DNA from: Balneicella halophila
GTDB lineage: Bacteria; Bacteroidota; Bacteroidia; Bacteroidales; Balneicellaceae
Reading direction: 5' to 3'
Assembly: GCF_003096835.1 (NCBI RefSeq)
Contig: NZ_QENZ01000003.1
Coordinates: 620,001 to 684,000, forward strand
Length of the DNA stretch: 64,000 nt
The stretch's first letter is position 1, and the number at the start of each line of letters is the position of its first letter. Positions 44,050 to 53,250 of the stretch are shown one piece after another. Both the position numbers and the translations under genes were made by a program. The notes under the pieces are model-generated. The model made no database searches, was not told the DNA's origin, and saw only the letters and a list, made by a program, of their open reading frames with translations.

Positions 44050-45410
44050 AAATATTAAAATTCGGAGGAAAATCTTTGTCTAATGGACAAGGAATAACGA
44101 ACGTACTATCAATTATAAGAGATAAAATCAAAAAGGATAAGGATATTGTGGTAGTATTATCGGCAAGAGGTAATGCCACTGATGGGTTAGCAAATTTGCT
44201 GGCTATGGCAAAGGAAGGGAATGATTATGAAGCACTTTTCAACCAATTTAAAGCATATCAAACCTTGCCCCTTAAGGGGAATTATTTTCAAGAGGAGTTT
44301 ATTCTAATTAGAAATTTACTAAAAGGAGTTAAACTTACAGGTGACTATACCTTGAAAATTAAAGATTTATTGTTAGCACAAGGAGAAATTCTCGCAACTA
44401 AAACAGTTGCTACTTTGCTTAATGAATTTGGTGTAAATGCGAAAGCCGTTGATAGTCGTCAGTTTCTAAAAACAGACAGTGAATTTGGTCATGCAAGTGT
44501 TTTTCAAGAAGTATCTGAGCAAAATGCTATTGAATGTTTTGCAGAAATTAATAGTGGAATTATTCCCATAATAACAGGATTTATTGCATCAAATCAGCAA
44601 GGAGAGACGACGACAATAGGGCGTAATGGGACGAACTATACTGCTTCTTTGATTGCGAATTTCTTAAATGCAAATGAGATTGAGAGTTATACTCATGTAG
44701 ATGGTATTTTTACTGCCGATCCTTCAATTGTAGACAATGCTAAAATTATCAATCAAATCACTTATTCTGAAGCGAGCCAATTATCTAATTTCGGCGCTTC
44801 AATTCTGCATTCCAAAAGCATTTATCCTTTGATTAAGAAAAACATTTCTCTAAGGATACTTAATACATTTAACGCTGACAATGAAGGTACTTTAATAAGC
44901 AATGAGAAAACACCCACAGGGATTAAATCTATCTCAGTACTAGATGACTATGCGATTATAGATATTATTGGTAAGGGTTTATTAGGAAAAGTAGGTACAG
45001 ACGCACGAATTTTCTCACGCTTAGGTGCTTTAGGGATTAGTTTTGGGATTATTTCACAAGGTTCCTCAGAGCGTGGTGTTAGCTTTATTATTCCAAATGA
45101 TGTTAAGATTTTGGCAAGAATTAGCCTCTTAGAAGAGTTTCAAAATGAAATATCGACACATGATATTCAAAGCATTAAGATAATAGATGACATCTCTGTA
45201 ATTACGGTTGTGGGTGAGAATATAGCGAATTTTTCATCTTCCATTGCTTATCTTAAACAAAATAAAATTTCAATTTTATTGGTAAATAATTCCATAAGTG
45301 AGGATAATATCAGTTTAGTTGTAGCCAAGCGAGACGCACAGAAAGCTGTAAACGTCATTCATTCACAAATTTTGTGCTATAACAACTATCAATATTGCAG
45401 TCATTGGTAA
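44046..45410 (+). CDS. thrA: Aspartate kinase, N-terminal half of a frameshifted bifunctional aspartokinase/homoserine dehydrogenase
   Basis: 454 residues. The start MKILKFGGKSLSNGQGI and then VVVLSARGNATDGLANLL are aspartokinase motifs. TTTIGRNGTNYTASLIA and HVDGIFTADPSIVDNA complete the kinase domain, followed by two ACT domains (VLDDYAIIDIIGKGLLGKVG..., IDDISVITVVGENIANF). The ORF runs past its natural end: after VNVIHSQI the frame turns into unrelated sequence and stops at 45408-45410. The next 400 bp in the +1 frame encodes homoserine dehydrogenase without a usable start codon. The ancestral protein was almost certainly one bifunctional enzyme (about 815 residues, ThrA/MetL type). The kinase half may still be active. 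Confidence 0.82.
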   Translation: MKILKFGGKSLSNGQGITNVLSIIRDKIKKDKDIVVVLSARGNATDGLANLLAMAKEGNDYEALFNQFKAYQTLPLKGNYFQEEFILIRNLLKGVKLTGDYTLKIKDLLLAQGEILATKTVATLLNEFGVNAKAVDSRQFLKTDSEFGHASVFQEVSEQNAIECFAEINSGIIPIITGFIASNQQGETTTIGRNGTNYTASLIANFLNANEIESYTHVDGIFTADPSIVDNAKIINQITYSEASQLSNFGASILHSKSIYPLIKKNISLRILNTFNADNEGTLISNEKTPTGIKSISVLDDYAIIDIIGKGLLGKVGTDARIFSRLGALGISFGIISQGSSERGVSFIIPNDVKILARISLLEEFQNEISTHDIQSIKIIDDISVITVVGENIANFSSSIAYLKQNKISILLVNNSISEDNISLVVAKRDAQKAVNVIHSQILCYNNYQYCSHW

Positions 45411-46473
45411 AGGGACAGTAGGTGGTTCATTGATTAATCAGATATTAAAATCCAAGAAGAAAATACTGGAAAAGAAAAACCTGAATCTAAACATCTTTGC
45501 GATTGCAGGTTCTGAAAAACTGTTGTTGAACGAAAAAGGAATTTCTAAAAATTGGCGAAAAGAAATAGAAAGTGTGTCAGTTTCTAAACACCATACCACA
45601 GCTATTATTGACTATGCAACTGCCAATCATTTAGAGAATTTAGTAGCAATTGATAATACATCGAGTGCTGATTTTGTTGAAAATTATGTCACATATATTG
45701 AGAACGGATTTGATTTGATATCATCACATAAGATTGCTAATACACAACAGTATACAAAATACAAAAACCTAAGAAGTTGCCTGAAAAAATACAATAAAAC
45801 ATATTTGTATGAGACTAATGTGGGTGCCGGTCTTCCTATAATTGACACTATTAGAGTATTGCATGAGTCAGGAGAAAATATTACCCGAATAAAAGGGGTG
45901 TTTTCCGGCTCTTTAAGCTATTTGTTCAATTCATTTTCTGAAAGCGACAAACCTTTTAGTTACTTTTTAAAAAAGGCAGTTAAAAAAGGTTATACAGAAC
46001 CAGATCCAAGAAAGGATTTAAGCGGAAATGATGTGGCAAGAAAGCTTTTGATTTTAGCAAGAGAACTGGACTTAGAGAATGAATTTGATGATATTGTGAT
46101 AGACAATTTAATTCCCAAGGAATTGAGGGATGTGGAAACTCAACAATTTTTTAAAAATATTGAGAAAATTGATGAGTTTTATAAATATAAGAGAGCTGAA
46201 TTAAAGAAAGGTGAAGTGTTACGATATATTGGCGATTTATCAGGTAATCTGCAAGAAAACAAGGGAGATTTAAAGGTTTCGTTAGTCAAAGTTCCTAATG
46301 ATAGTCCACTGGGTAGCTTAAAAGGTTCCGACTCTATTTTTGAAATTTATACAGAATCATATAATGATAATCCTATAACGATAATAGGTGCAGGTGCAGG
46401 TGCAGGTGCAGGTGCTGATGTTACTGCACGTGGTGTATTTGGTGACTTATTGAGGGTTGCGGATAAAAAATAA
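45352..46473 (+). pseudogene. thrA: Homoserine dehydrogenase half of the frameshifted bifunctional enzyme
   Basis: The frame is open from 45352 (after TAA at 45349-45351), and recognisable dehydrogenase begins ITTINIAVIGKGTVGGSL (from about 45379), the NAD(P)-binding Rossmann motif. No ATG lies upstream of that motif in this frame. The first standard initiator, TTG at 45430, would delete it, so the frame appears to be entered from the kinase frame by a shift of one base around 45369-45378. GVFSGSLSYLFNSF and TEPDPRKDLSGNDVARK supply the catalytic region. Near the C-terminus a hexanucleotide GGTGCA run makes IGAGAGAGAGADVTARG, longer than the usual motif. The enzyme reduces aspartate semialdehyde to homoserine, feeding MetX. 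If the shift is real and not programmed or an assembly error, this half is silent. Confidence 0.75.
46387..46416 (+). repeat. Hexanucleotide repeat (GGTGCA)4-GGTGCT in the dehydrogenase coding sequence
   Basis: Four perfect GGTGCA copies and a fifth with one change encode alternating Gly-Ala within the conserved C-terminal glycine-rich loop. The length is a multiple of three, so slippage would change loop length without shifting the frame. Confidence 0.85.
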
Positions 46474-46626
46474 ATTTAAAATATCCAGGGACTAGTTATC
46501 GCTTAGCTGTTTTCTGAAAAATAGAAAAGAAGAATCAAGAACAAGCAGAATTCGTTAATTTTCATTATCTTGGTAGAAGTATTCTAAGGGAATCACCTCT
46601 CTATTGGTTTAAATTTTTGAAAAAAA

Positions 46627-47379
46627 ATGAAGCTTTTTGCCTCTGAGAATAAGTTTTTTATTACTAATGTGAAACCTTTTATGCCTGAGGCTATAAGTGA
46701 GGAAAACATTGTCAATAGTTATGAGTTTGCTTATCAAATGACTTTCGGTAGCGGGCATCATCGAAATCATCGCTCTGGGGGACAAAATAACAGAAAAAAT
46801 GGAGAGTTATTTGGAAATACTTTTCAAGGTAAGTTAGCCGAATATGTGACATACAATAAATTTAAAGATGAGGGTTTAGCGGACATTATTTTGCCTGATG
46901 TCTCTGTACATGGAAGAGGTATTTGGGATGATACAGACTTAGAATACCGAGGGAAGAAAATCAACATTAAATCGTGTGCTTTTTTCTCTAATTTGTTGCT
47001 ATTAGAACAAAAGGATTGGAATCAAGATGGTCAATATATTCCGAATTTGAATAATGGAGCAAGCAAGAATTATGATTATTTTGTGTTAGTTAGGATAAAG
47101 CCAGACATTAAACGATTACTTCAAAAAGAACAGCTACTTTACTCCAATAAAAATGAAAAATCGAAGATAAGCAAGATTATTAGTTGTAACAATTGGTATT
47201 ATGATTTTGCAGGAGTTTGCAGTCGGGAAACGATTAAATATATTATAGCAAACAACTACCTACTACCACAAGATGCACTGCTCAATGGCACTATTTCAAT
47301 GGATGCTTCCAATTATTATATTCAAAGTGGTAGTTTGAAAAACATAAGCGTGCTAATAAATACACTACGCAATATGTAA
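46627..47379 (+). CDS. Unknown protein with PD-(D/E)xK nuclease-like features
   Basis: A 250-residue protein without signal peptide or membrane segment. The central part resembles a restriction-endonuclease fold: helix with Glu72 in FQGKLAEYVTYNKF, Asp91 in IILPDVSV, an acidic cluster WDDTDLEYRGKKINIKSC (100-117) with candidate Asp104 and Lys115. In a canonical site the residue two before the Lys is Asp or Glu; here it is Asn113, so the site would be a variant. The downstream half is rich in aromatic and Asn residues. No methyltransferase or partner gene is adjacent. It sits alone between the methionine operon and leuB, so it is probably an accessory gene. A role in DNA cleavage is a hypothesis. 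Confidence 0.45.
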   Translation: MKLFASENKFFITNVKPFMPEAISEENIVNSYEFAYQMTFGSGHHRNHRSGGQNNRKNGELFGNTFQGKLAEYVTYNKFKDEGLADIILPDVSVHGRGIWDDTDLEYRGKKINIKSCAFFSNLLLLEQKDWNQDGQYIPNLNNGASKNYDYFVLVRIKPDIKRLLQKEQLLYSNKNEKSKISKIISCNNWYYDFAGVCSRETIKYIIANNYLLPQDALLNGTISMDASNYYIQSGSLKNISVLINTLRNM

Positions 47380-47440
47380 TACAATTAGCAATATATACAG
47401 TTTTAAAATGCTAAAAGGGAATGTACTTTTCTAAATAAAA

Positions 47441-48514
47441 TTATTGTTGCTTTTGAATCCAATAAACTATCCACTCGCCAACTTCTGTGGTAGCGTAAGC
47501 TTTTTCTCCATCACAGATGTCTTCCGTTACGATGTTTGCTTCTAAACTAGCATTTACGGCATCACGGATTAATTGTCCTTCTTCCTTTAATTTGAATGCG
47601 TATTCAAACATTAAAGCAACGGAAAGAATCATGGCTAATGGATTGGCAATGTTTTTGCCTGCCCCTTCCGGATAAGAACCGTGAATTGGTTCAAATAAAG
47701 AGGTGTGTTCTCCAATACACGCAGAAGGGAGTAGCCCTAAAGAACCTGTAATCACTGCAGATTCATCGGTTAGGATATCGCCAAACATGTTTTCAGTAAC
47801 CAATACGTCAAAGGTTTTGGGTCTTTGAATGATTTGCATTGCTGCATTGTCAACTAATAAATAATCAGTTTCTACATCAGGATACTGTGAGGCTATTTCC
47901 TTTGCTATTTGTCTCCAGAGACGAGATGTTGCAATGATGTTCGATTTATCCACAACGGTTACTTTCTTGCGACGTTGTTTCGCAAATTTATAAGCCAAAT
48001 GTAAAATTCGCTCTATCTCTTTACGGGTGTAAATACATGTGTCGTAGGCAGTGTTGCCATCTTCACTGCGTCCTTGTGGTTCGCCAAAATAGATGCCACC
48101 TGTCAACTCACGAATAAAGACAAAATCAACACCTTCTACTATCTCTGCTTTCAGTGGTGATTTTTGAATAAGTGAAGGAAATGACATTACAGGTCGTATA
48201 TTTCCATAGAGTCCTAATTCTTTCCTCATACGAAGTAATCCTTGTTCTGGACGTATTTTCATGTTAGGATTGTTGTCATATTTGGGATGACCTAAAGCAC
48301 CAAATAATACAGCGTCAGACTCCAGACATAATTGATGCGTTTGTAGAGGATACGGGTCGCTAAGCTTGTCAATAGCACACGCTCCAACAATCCCTTCTTT
48401 GGTTTTCAATTGATGTCCAAATTTGTGACAAATAGCTTGCGTTACTTTCAATGCCTCATTCATTACTTCGGGACCTATTCCATCACCCGGTAAGACTGCA
48501 ATGTTTAATTTCAT
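47441..48514 (-). CDS. leuB: 3-isopropylmalate dehydrogenase
   Basis: 357 residues. The start [24 protein letters not shown], the LGALGHPK-like region, the substrate arginines in [22 protein letters not shown], the [14 protein letters not shown] segment, [14 protein letters not shown] and the NAD-binding [17 protein letters not shown] motif identify LeuB of the isocitrate/isopropylmalate dehydrogenase family. It oxidatively decarboxylates 3-isopropylmalate in leucine synthesis. No other leu gene is adjacent and the gene stands alone on the minus strand. Its upstream region (48515-48711) shows no Leu-rich leader peptide. Confidence 0.93.
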   Translation of the reverse strand: MKLNIAVLPGDGIGPEVMNEALKVTQAICHKFGHQLKTKEGIVGACAIDKLSDPYPLQTHQLCLESDAVLFGALGHPKYDNNPNMKIRPEQGLLRMRKELGLYGNIRPVMSFPSLIQKSPLKAEIVEGVDFVFIRELTGGIYFGEPQGRSEDGNTAYDTCIYTRKEIERILHLAYKFAKQRRKKVTVVDKSNIIATSRLWRQIAKEIASQYPDVETDYLLVDNAAMQIIQRPKTFDVLVTENMFGDILTDESAVITGSLGLLPSACIGEHTSLFEPIHGSYPEGAGKNIANPLAMILSVALMFEYAFKLKEEGQLIRDAVNASLEANIVTEDICDGEKAYATTEVGEWIVYWIQKQQ

Positions 48515-48711
48515 AACTATGGATATTTACGATACTTTTAATAGTTATAAAGATAAAAAGAAAAAGATAGCTAAAGAAAATTCCTTATAACAAACCAAAA
48601 TTAAAGCAAGAAGTAAAATAGATTTGAGAATAATAATAGGCACTATGGTTCATGTTTTTTCATTTTCAATCTATTGGCATAAAGCTTGCAAATATTCATA
48701 AAAATAAAAAG

Positions 48712-49572
48712 ATGAATAAATGTAATCAACATAGACGAATTTTATTAGTATTATCTACCTTCATTTTGAGCTCTTGTAGTTCTTATCGTGTGAAAACAGA
48801 TAGTCAGGAGAATAAGAAGATATTTAACATTTCATACGGAGATGATAAGCAACAGAAGATGGATGTATTTATTCCAAAAGATACTCGTGATGCTGCATTT
48901 GTAATAATCGTGCATGGTGGTGGATGGTCTATTGGAAAGAAGTGGCACATAAGAAGTATACAAAAGTTTTTTCTGAAAAATGGAATTCCTAGTGCTAATA
49001 TTGATTACCGATTAGTAAAAAAAGGGACAACTTATAAAGACCAAGTCGAAGATTTAGCAAAAGCTACCCGATATGTCATGGAAAATTTTCATAAAGATGA
49101 AGACATTATAGTTTTAGGAGAAAGTTCGGGAGGACATATTAGTATGATGTATGGTTATAATAATCCAAATATCGTTGATAAGATAATAACCTTTGCAGGG
49201 CCTGCAGATTTGTATTCTGAAAATTACGAAAATACGAGATTATATAAAAAATATACCGAAGGTGTATTTAAGAAAATCGTAGGTAAGAAAGGAGAATCTT
49301 TCGAAGATGCAAAAGAAGAGCTGAAAGAAGCCAGCCCAATAAGTCAAGTGAGCCATGTTCCTACACTTACGTTCCAAGGAACTTTAGATGTATTGGTGAA
49401 TAAACATCAATCCATAACTTTAGATTCAGTACTAACGGCTAAAGATATACCGCACGAGTTAGTTTTAATAAAGGGAGCAGGGCATGTACCTCGATTTGAG
49501 TTTTGGTGGAGAAAAAATATAATTCAACCCAAACTTCTTGAGTTCATACGAAAAGATTTTTCAGAAGAATAG
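48712..49572 (+). CDS. Alpha/beta-hydrolase lipoprotein (esterase-like)
   Basis: The start at ATG 48712 gives 286 residues with a lipoprotein signal (lipobox LSSC, Cys22). The hydrolase domain has oxyanion HGGGW, nucleophile elbow GESSGG, a candidate acidic residue in FQGTLDVLVN and a His in GAGHVPRFE. The layout is that of envelope-anchored carbohydrate-esterase-like or BD-FAE-type hydrolases. The ATG at 48652 would move the signal peptide inside and is rejected. The substrate is unknown. A strong terminator follows at 49617-49655. Confidence 0.78.
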   Translation: MNKCNQHRRILLVLSTFILSSCSSYRVKTDSQENKKIFNISYGDDKQQKMDVFIPKDTRDAAFVIIVHGGGWSIGKKWHIRSIQKFFLKNGIPSANIDYRLVKKGTTYKDQVEDLAKATRYVMENFHKDEDIIVLGESSGGHISMMYGYNNPNIVDKIITFAGPADLYSENYENTRLYKKYTEGVFKKIVGKKGESFEDAKEELKEASPISQVSHVPTLTFQGTLDVLVNKHQSITLDSVLTAKDIPHELVLIKGAGHVPRFEFWWRKNIIQPKLLEFIRKDFSEE

Positions 49573-49616
49573 GCTTAGTGAAACGGGAACAAGTTTTAAT
49601 TTAAAACTTTGATAAA

Positions 49617-49655
49617 AAAAAGAGAAGTTATTACATACTGTAGTAACTTCTCTTT
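49617..49655 (+). terminator. Intrinsic terminator after the hydrolase gene
   Basis: AGAGAAGTTA-TTACA pairs with TGTAG-TAACTTCTCT around a 3-nt loop, with flanking A-run and T-run that allow function in both directions. Confidence 0.8.
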
Positions 49656-49771
49656 TATTCTACTATGCTACCATTTCTAAATCGAAATAATTTACTTAAA
49701 ATCATAAGACTAAATATAGGCTAGTTTTGTATTAATAACTCTTATAATTTATTTTCTTATAATTTATATTG

Positions 49772-50172
49772 TGGAGCTGGCGGGAATCGAACCCGCGTCC
49801 AAACACGGAACAAATAGGCTTTCTACATGCTTAGTTTTATCTTAATTTTCGTGATAAGACCGGCATAAAACCACCCATCAATATCCTTAGTCTTTTAGGA
49901 TTTCGCTACCTATGAAAGACTCAAAGGTAACTAGCTCTGAATTCTCTACACCTCATATACTGCAAGGAACAGAGCGTGTCCCTACAGCGAGATGTCTTGT
50001 CGTCGTACCTTGTACGAGGATTAAGCGTAATCTACTAAACTTCGATTAGGCTGCAAGAGCGTAATTATTTTCGCCAGTTAAAAAGTTGCAACATTAAGAT
50101 TTACGAGCCAATGTTACGATGCTCGACATGCTTACGTATCTCTTCTACGTGCTGTCAAAACCAGTCAACCCC
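49772..50172 (-). ncRNA. ssrA: tmRNA (SsrA)
   Basis: On the minus strand the 5' end GGGGTTGACTGG pairs with the 3' end CCAGCTCCA to form the acceptor stem. The 3' part has a T-arm GGGTTCGATTCCC-type sequence. The gene is about 401 nt. The resume region reads TAACT then GGC GAA AAT AAT TAC GCT CTT GCA GCC TAA, giving the degradation tag GENNYALAA, the typical flavobacterial-type tag. The 3' CCA is not encoded. It rescues stalled ribosomes with SmpB and tags the nascent chain for proteolysis. Confidence 0.93.
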
Positions 50173-50223
50173 AATATTTTCAAAGAACTTGCATTCACTA
50201 ATATGCAAAAACTGTGCAGACTA

Positions 50224-50253
50224 AAAAGCCCTGACAAATTGTCAAGGCTTTAA
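50224..50253 (-). terminator. Terminator between tRNA-Leu and ssrA
   Basis: On the minus strand AAAGCCTTGACA pairs with TGTCAGGGCTTT (one wobble) and is followed by five T residues. It lies just after tRNA-Leu and before ssrA, so the two RNA genes are separate units. Confidence 0.7.
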
Positions 50254-50255
50254 TG

Positions 50256-50337
50256 TACCCAGAGCCGGGATCGAACCGGCACGAGTTTCCTCACTGGTGT
50301 TTGAGACCAGCGCGTCTACCAATTCCGCCATCTGGGC
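50256..50337 (-). tRNA. tRNA-Leu (anticodon CAA)
   Basis: An 82-nt class II tRNA. The acceptor arm GCCCAGA pairs with TCTGGGT plus discriminator A. The anticodon stem CTGGT/ACCAG encloses loop CTCAAAC (anticodon CAA, reading UUG). A variable arm with GAGGAAACTC precedes the T-arm CCGGTTCGATCCCGG. No CCA is encoded, so the cca product is needed. Confidence 0.92.
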
Positions 50338-50549
50338 AAAATGCTGGGCAAAGGTATAAATTTCCGTTCGATATACAAAATTATATTTTTATCTGTTTTC
50401 ATCCAATGTATGAAATAATCTTTTTAACTATTCACAATCAATCTAATTTTTTTCAGGGAAAAACAATAAAAAAATAGGATGAGTGATTATTTTTTAGTTG
50501 ATTTTTTTTACCTTGATAGGCGAAAAAACAAACTTAAATCTTAAAATTT

Positions 50550-52232
50550 ATGTATGCACTAAATGATTTCCTAACACTTGTCGATAGTTACATTGGTAGT
50601 AGTTCTCCTTGGTTTCCTATTTTATTGCTTGGAGTGGGGATTTTCTTTACTATTTACCTGAAATTTCCACAGATACGCTATTTCAAACATGCTGTGAGAG
50701 TAGTTAAGGGTGTTTATGATAAAAAAGACGCCCATGGTGATACCTCACATTTTCAGGCGTTAGCTACTGCTTTATCAGGCACAGTTGGTACAGGAAATAT
50801 AGCAGGAGTAGCTATGGCAATCTTTATTGGGGGGCCAGCAGCATTGTTTTGGATGTTGGTGACAGCTTTCCTCGGGATGACGACGAAGTTTGTAGAGGTT
50901 ACCTTGTCGCATAAATACAGGGAAGTTGATGACAGAGGAGAAATTGCCGGAGGTCCGATGTATTATATGAAGAACAAATTGAAATTACCATGGATGGCAG
51001 GGATATTCGCATTTATGGTGGTTTTCAATTCTTTTGGAACAGGTGCTTTACCACAAATAAACAGTATTGCTAACTCTGTATTTACAACTACTGGCTTAGA
51101 CAATTGGATTACAGGTTTAGTATTGGCAATTCTTTTAGGATTTGTAATTCTTGGAGGCATTAAGCGAATAGTGAAAGTAACAGAAAAATTAGTGCCAGGT
51201 ATGGCTTTAATCTATTTTATAGCCGCAATTATTGTTGTTGTTTACAATTATGAAAATGTAATTCCTTCCTTTATATCCATATTTAGAGATGCTTTCACTG
51301 GTACTGCAGCCGTTGGAGGATTTCTAGGAGCGAGTATTTCTTTTGCTTTTAGTAAAGGTGTTGGTCGTGGTTTGTTTTCTAACGAAGCCGGGCAAGGTTC
51401 TGCTCCTATTGCCCATGCATCAGCCAAAACCGAACAGCCTTTTGCTGAAGGAGTGGTAGCTATTTTGGAACCTTTTATTGATACTATAATAATTTGTACG
51501 CTCACAGGTTTGGTTTTATTATCATCGGGCGTGTGGAAAGAGAAATTGCATAATCGCTTCCAATATGCAGATATGAAAATAGTAACGGGTGTATATGATG
51601 ATACTAACCCAGAACAAAAAATGAAATTATCTAACTATGTGAGAAATAACAAAGGGATTGAGAATTTTACTGGAACTTTGGATGTAAAAGGAGGCAAAAT
51701 ACAAGATGAGGTTTCTATTATCCATGCACGTTCGTTGGCTGAGGATGTGGTATTCCTAAACAAAGATGGTAGCCCTCTTACTAAAAAAATAAAAGTTAAT
51801 GAGGGGTCAATAGTGGGAGATATTAACTATAATATTGAAGGGGAATCATTGATGCATAGTGCACCGCTCACTGCAGTTGCTTTTACTAAAAGTCCCATGG
51901 GGAAATATGGTAGTTGGGTCGTTACTTTAGGTTTGCTTTTGTTCGCTTTTTCTACAACCTTAGCATGGGCGTATTACGGTGGCCGTTCCATTGTTTTTTT
52001 GTTTGGTACAAAATACCTGATTTTTTACCGATTATTTTACTGTGTCATATTTTTTATTGGTTCATTTATGGATACCACAATTGTATGGACTGCTTCTTTA
52101 ATTACTACCGCCCTGATGTCATTGCCTAACTTGGTTGGAATTTTTATGTTGCGTAAGGATATGAAAAAAACAATTAATGACTACTGGAGCTATTTTGGAG
52201 GCGAGTTTCCTGAAAGAAAAAAATTAAGCTAA
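50550..52232 (+). CDS. Alanine:cation symporter (AGCS family) with periplasmic/cytoplasmic insertion
   Basis: A 560-residue symporter. ATALSGTVGTGNIAGVAMAI, then GGPAALFWMLVTAFLGMTTKFVEV, GGPMYYMK, and SNEAGQGSAPIAHASA in the second half are AGCS signatures. About 11 hydrophobic segments are visible. Between the transmembrane part ending around residue 325 and the next helices at about 450, a hydrophilic insertion of about 110 residues is present, as in many Bacteroidota members. It imports alanine or glycine with sodium. The gene is monocistronic. The upstream 212 bp has a promoter-like TACCTTGA near 50510. Confidence 0.87.
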   Translation: MYALNDFLTLVDSYIGSSSPWFPILLLGVGIFFTIYLKFPQIRYFKHAVRVVKGVYDKKDAHGDTSHFQALATALSGTVGTGNIAGVAMAIFIGGPAALFWMLVTAFLGMTTKFVEVTLSHKYREVDDRGEIAGGPMYYMKNKLKLPWMAGIFAFMVVFNSFGTGALPQINSIANSVFTTTGLDNWITGLVLAILLGFVILGGIKRIVKVTEKLVPGMALIYFIAAIIVVVYNYENVIPSFISIFRDAFTGTAAVGGFLGASISFAFSKGVGRGLFSNEAGQGSAPIAHASAKTEQPFAEGVVAILEPFIDTIIICTLTGLVLLSSGVWKEKLHNRFQYADMKIVTGVYDDTNPEQKMKLSNYVRNNKGIENFTGTLDVKGGKIQDEVSIIHARSLAEDVVFLNKDGSPLTKKIKVNEGSIVGDINYNIEGESLMHSAPLTAVAFTKSPMGKYGSWVVTLGLLLFAFSTTLAWAYYGGRSIVFLFGTKYLIFYRLFYCVIFFIGSFMDTTIVWTASLITTALMSLPNLVGIFMLRKDMKKTINDYWSYFGGEFPERKKLS

Positions 52233-52300
52233 TGGTTTTGTAACCTAATAAACTGATATTGCGTCTTACTTTATATACGAAACCATAAAATATTAAAATT

Positions 52301-53110
52301 ATGAAATATTTTTTTACCTTACTAGGTGTAGCAACATTTGTTGTTATACTATTCGCCTTCAAAGAAGAACCAATAATCAAAAAAAGCTTTGAGGAAAGAA
52401 TGATTTTAAATTCTACAGATATTAAGGATTCTGATGTAGAGAAAGTCCTAAATGTCTTTGCTAAAGGAGAGAAAGGAAACAAAGAGGTTGTAGATGAGGT
52501 ACGTGAGGTCGATGCTTTTAAGGATATTTCTTCCCAAAATGCCATCAAAGTAAAGTTGGTGAAAGGGCAGAAGCAAAAAGTAGTCGTACGTACTGATAGT
52601 AATTTGCAAGACAATATTATCACGGAAGTGAAAGATGGTAAATTGAAAATCTATGTAAAAGATAAGATTCGCAAATACACAGAAATGACTGTCTTTGTAA
52701 CATTTACTGAATTGGAAAGTCTTTCAAGTTCTTCAGCTTCGGAAATAACCTGCGAAGACAAAATTGTAGCATCTTCTTTTTATATCCAATCTAGCAGTGC
52801 ATCGTCTATTGACTTAAAGAGTTTAGAAGCGAATACTGTAGAGATAGATGTGTCAAGTGCCGCAAATGTGAGAGTATCAGGTAAATGCGAGGAATTAAAA
52901 GTAGATGCAAGCAGTGCATCAAGTGCGAAACTTTATGACCTAATAGCCACTAATGTAGATGCAGACGCAAGTAGTGCAGCCCATATTGAAGTGTATGCAG
53001 TGTCAAAACTTGATGCAGACGCAAGTTCTGGTGCCGACATTGAATATAAAGGTGATCCTGAGTTTGTAAATCGCGATGAAAGCAGTGGTGGAGATGTATC
53101 CGTTCATTAG
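52301..53110 (+). CDS. DUF2807 (GIN head domain) envelope protein
   Basis: 269 residues. One N-terminal hydrophobic segment (MKYFFTLLGVATFVVILFA) acts as an anchor or signal. From about residue 75 (FKDISSQNAIKVKLVKGQKQ) the sequence follows the DUF2807 beta-solenoid: repeated ladders with SSSSASEI, SSSASSIDLKSL, SSAANVRVSG, DASSASSAKLYDL and DASSAAHIEVYA, each about 20 residues, ending SSGGDVSVH. The family is extracytoplasmic, common in Bacteroidota, with no established function. It probably follows the symporter as an independent gene (68-bp gap). Confidence 0.8.
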   Translation: MKYFFTLLGVATFVVILFAFKEEPIIKKSFEERMILNSTDIKDSDVEKVLNVFAKGEKGNKEVVDEVREVDAFKDISSQNAIKVKLVKGQKQKVVVRTDSNLQDNIITEVKDGKLKIYVKDKIRKYTEMTVFVTFTELESLSSSSASEITCEDKIVASSFYIQSSSASSIDLKSLEANTVEIDVSSAANVRVSGKCEELKVDASSASSAKLYDLIATNVDADASSAAHIEVYAVSKLDADASSGADIEYKGDPEFVNRDESSGGDVSVH

Positions 53111-53185
53111 GCTAGCTTTACCTTACAGAGGTGCTTCTTTTTAGAAGATATACGAGAACATTTTTTGCAAATATACTTTGATTCA

Positions 53186-53223
53186 GAAAGCGTATCTAAC
53201 TTTTTTAGATACGCTTTCTTTGA
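53186..53223. terminator. Bidirectional terminator between the DUF2807 and AsmA-like genes
   Basis: GAAAGCGTATCTAA (53186-53199) pairs perfectly with TTAGATACGCTTTC (53205-53218). The genes converge here. Confidence 0.75.
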
Positions 53224-53250
53224 TAAATCGCACCGCTTCTTTCCCATAGA

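Noticed and set aside
46387-46416. Possible tandem-repeat locus or CRISPR-like array
   Set aside because: Only a hexanucleotide run within coding sequence; no spacers.
48515-48711. Search for a leucine-rich leader peptide before leuB
   Set aside because: A 22-codon ORF exists on the minus strand upstream of leuB, but it is not Leu-rich and no attenuator follows.
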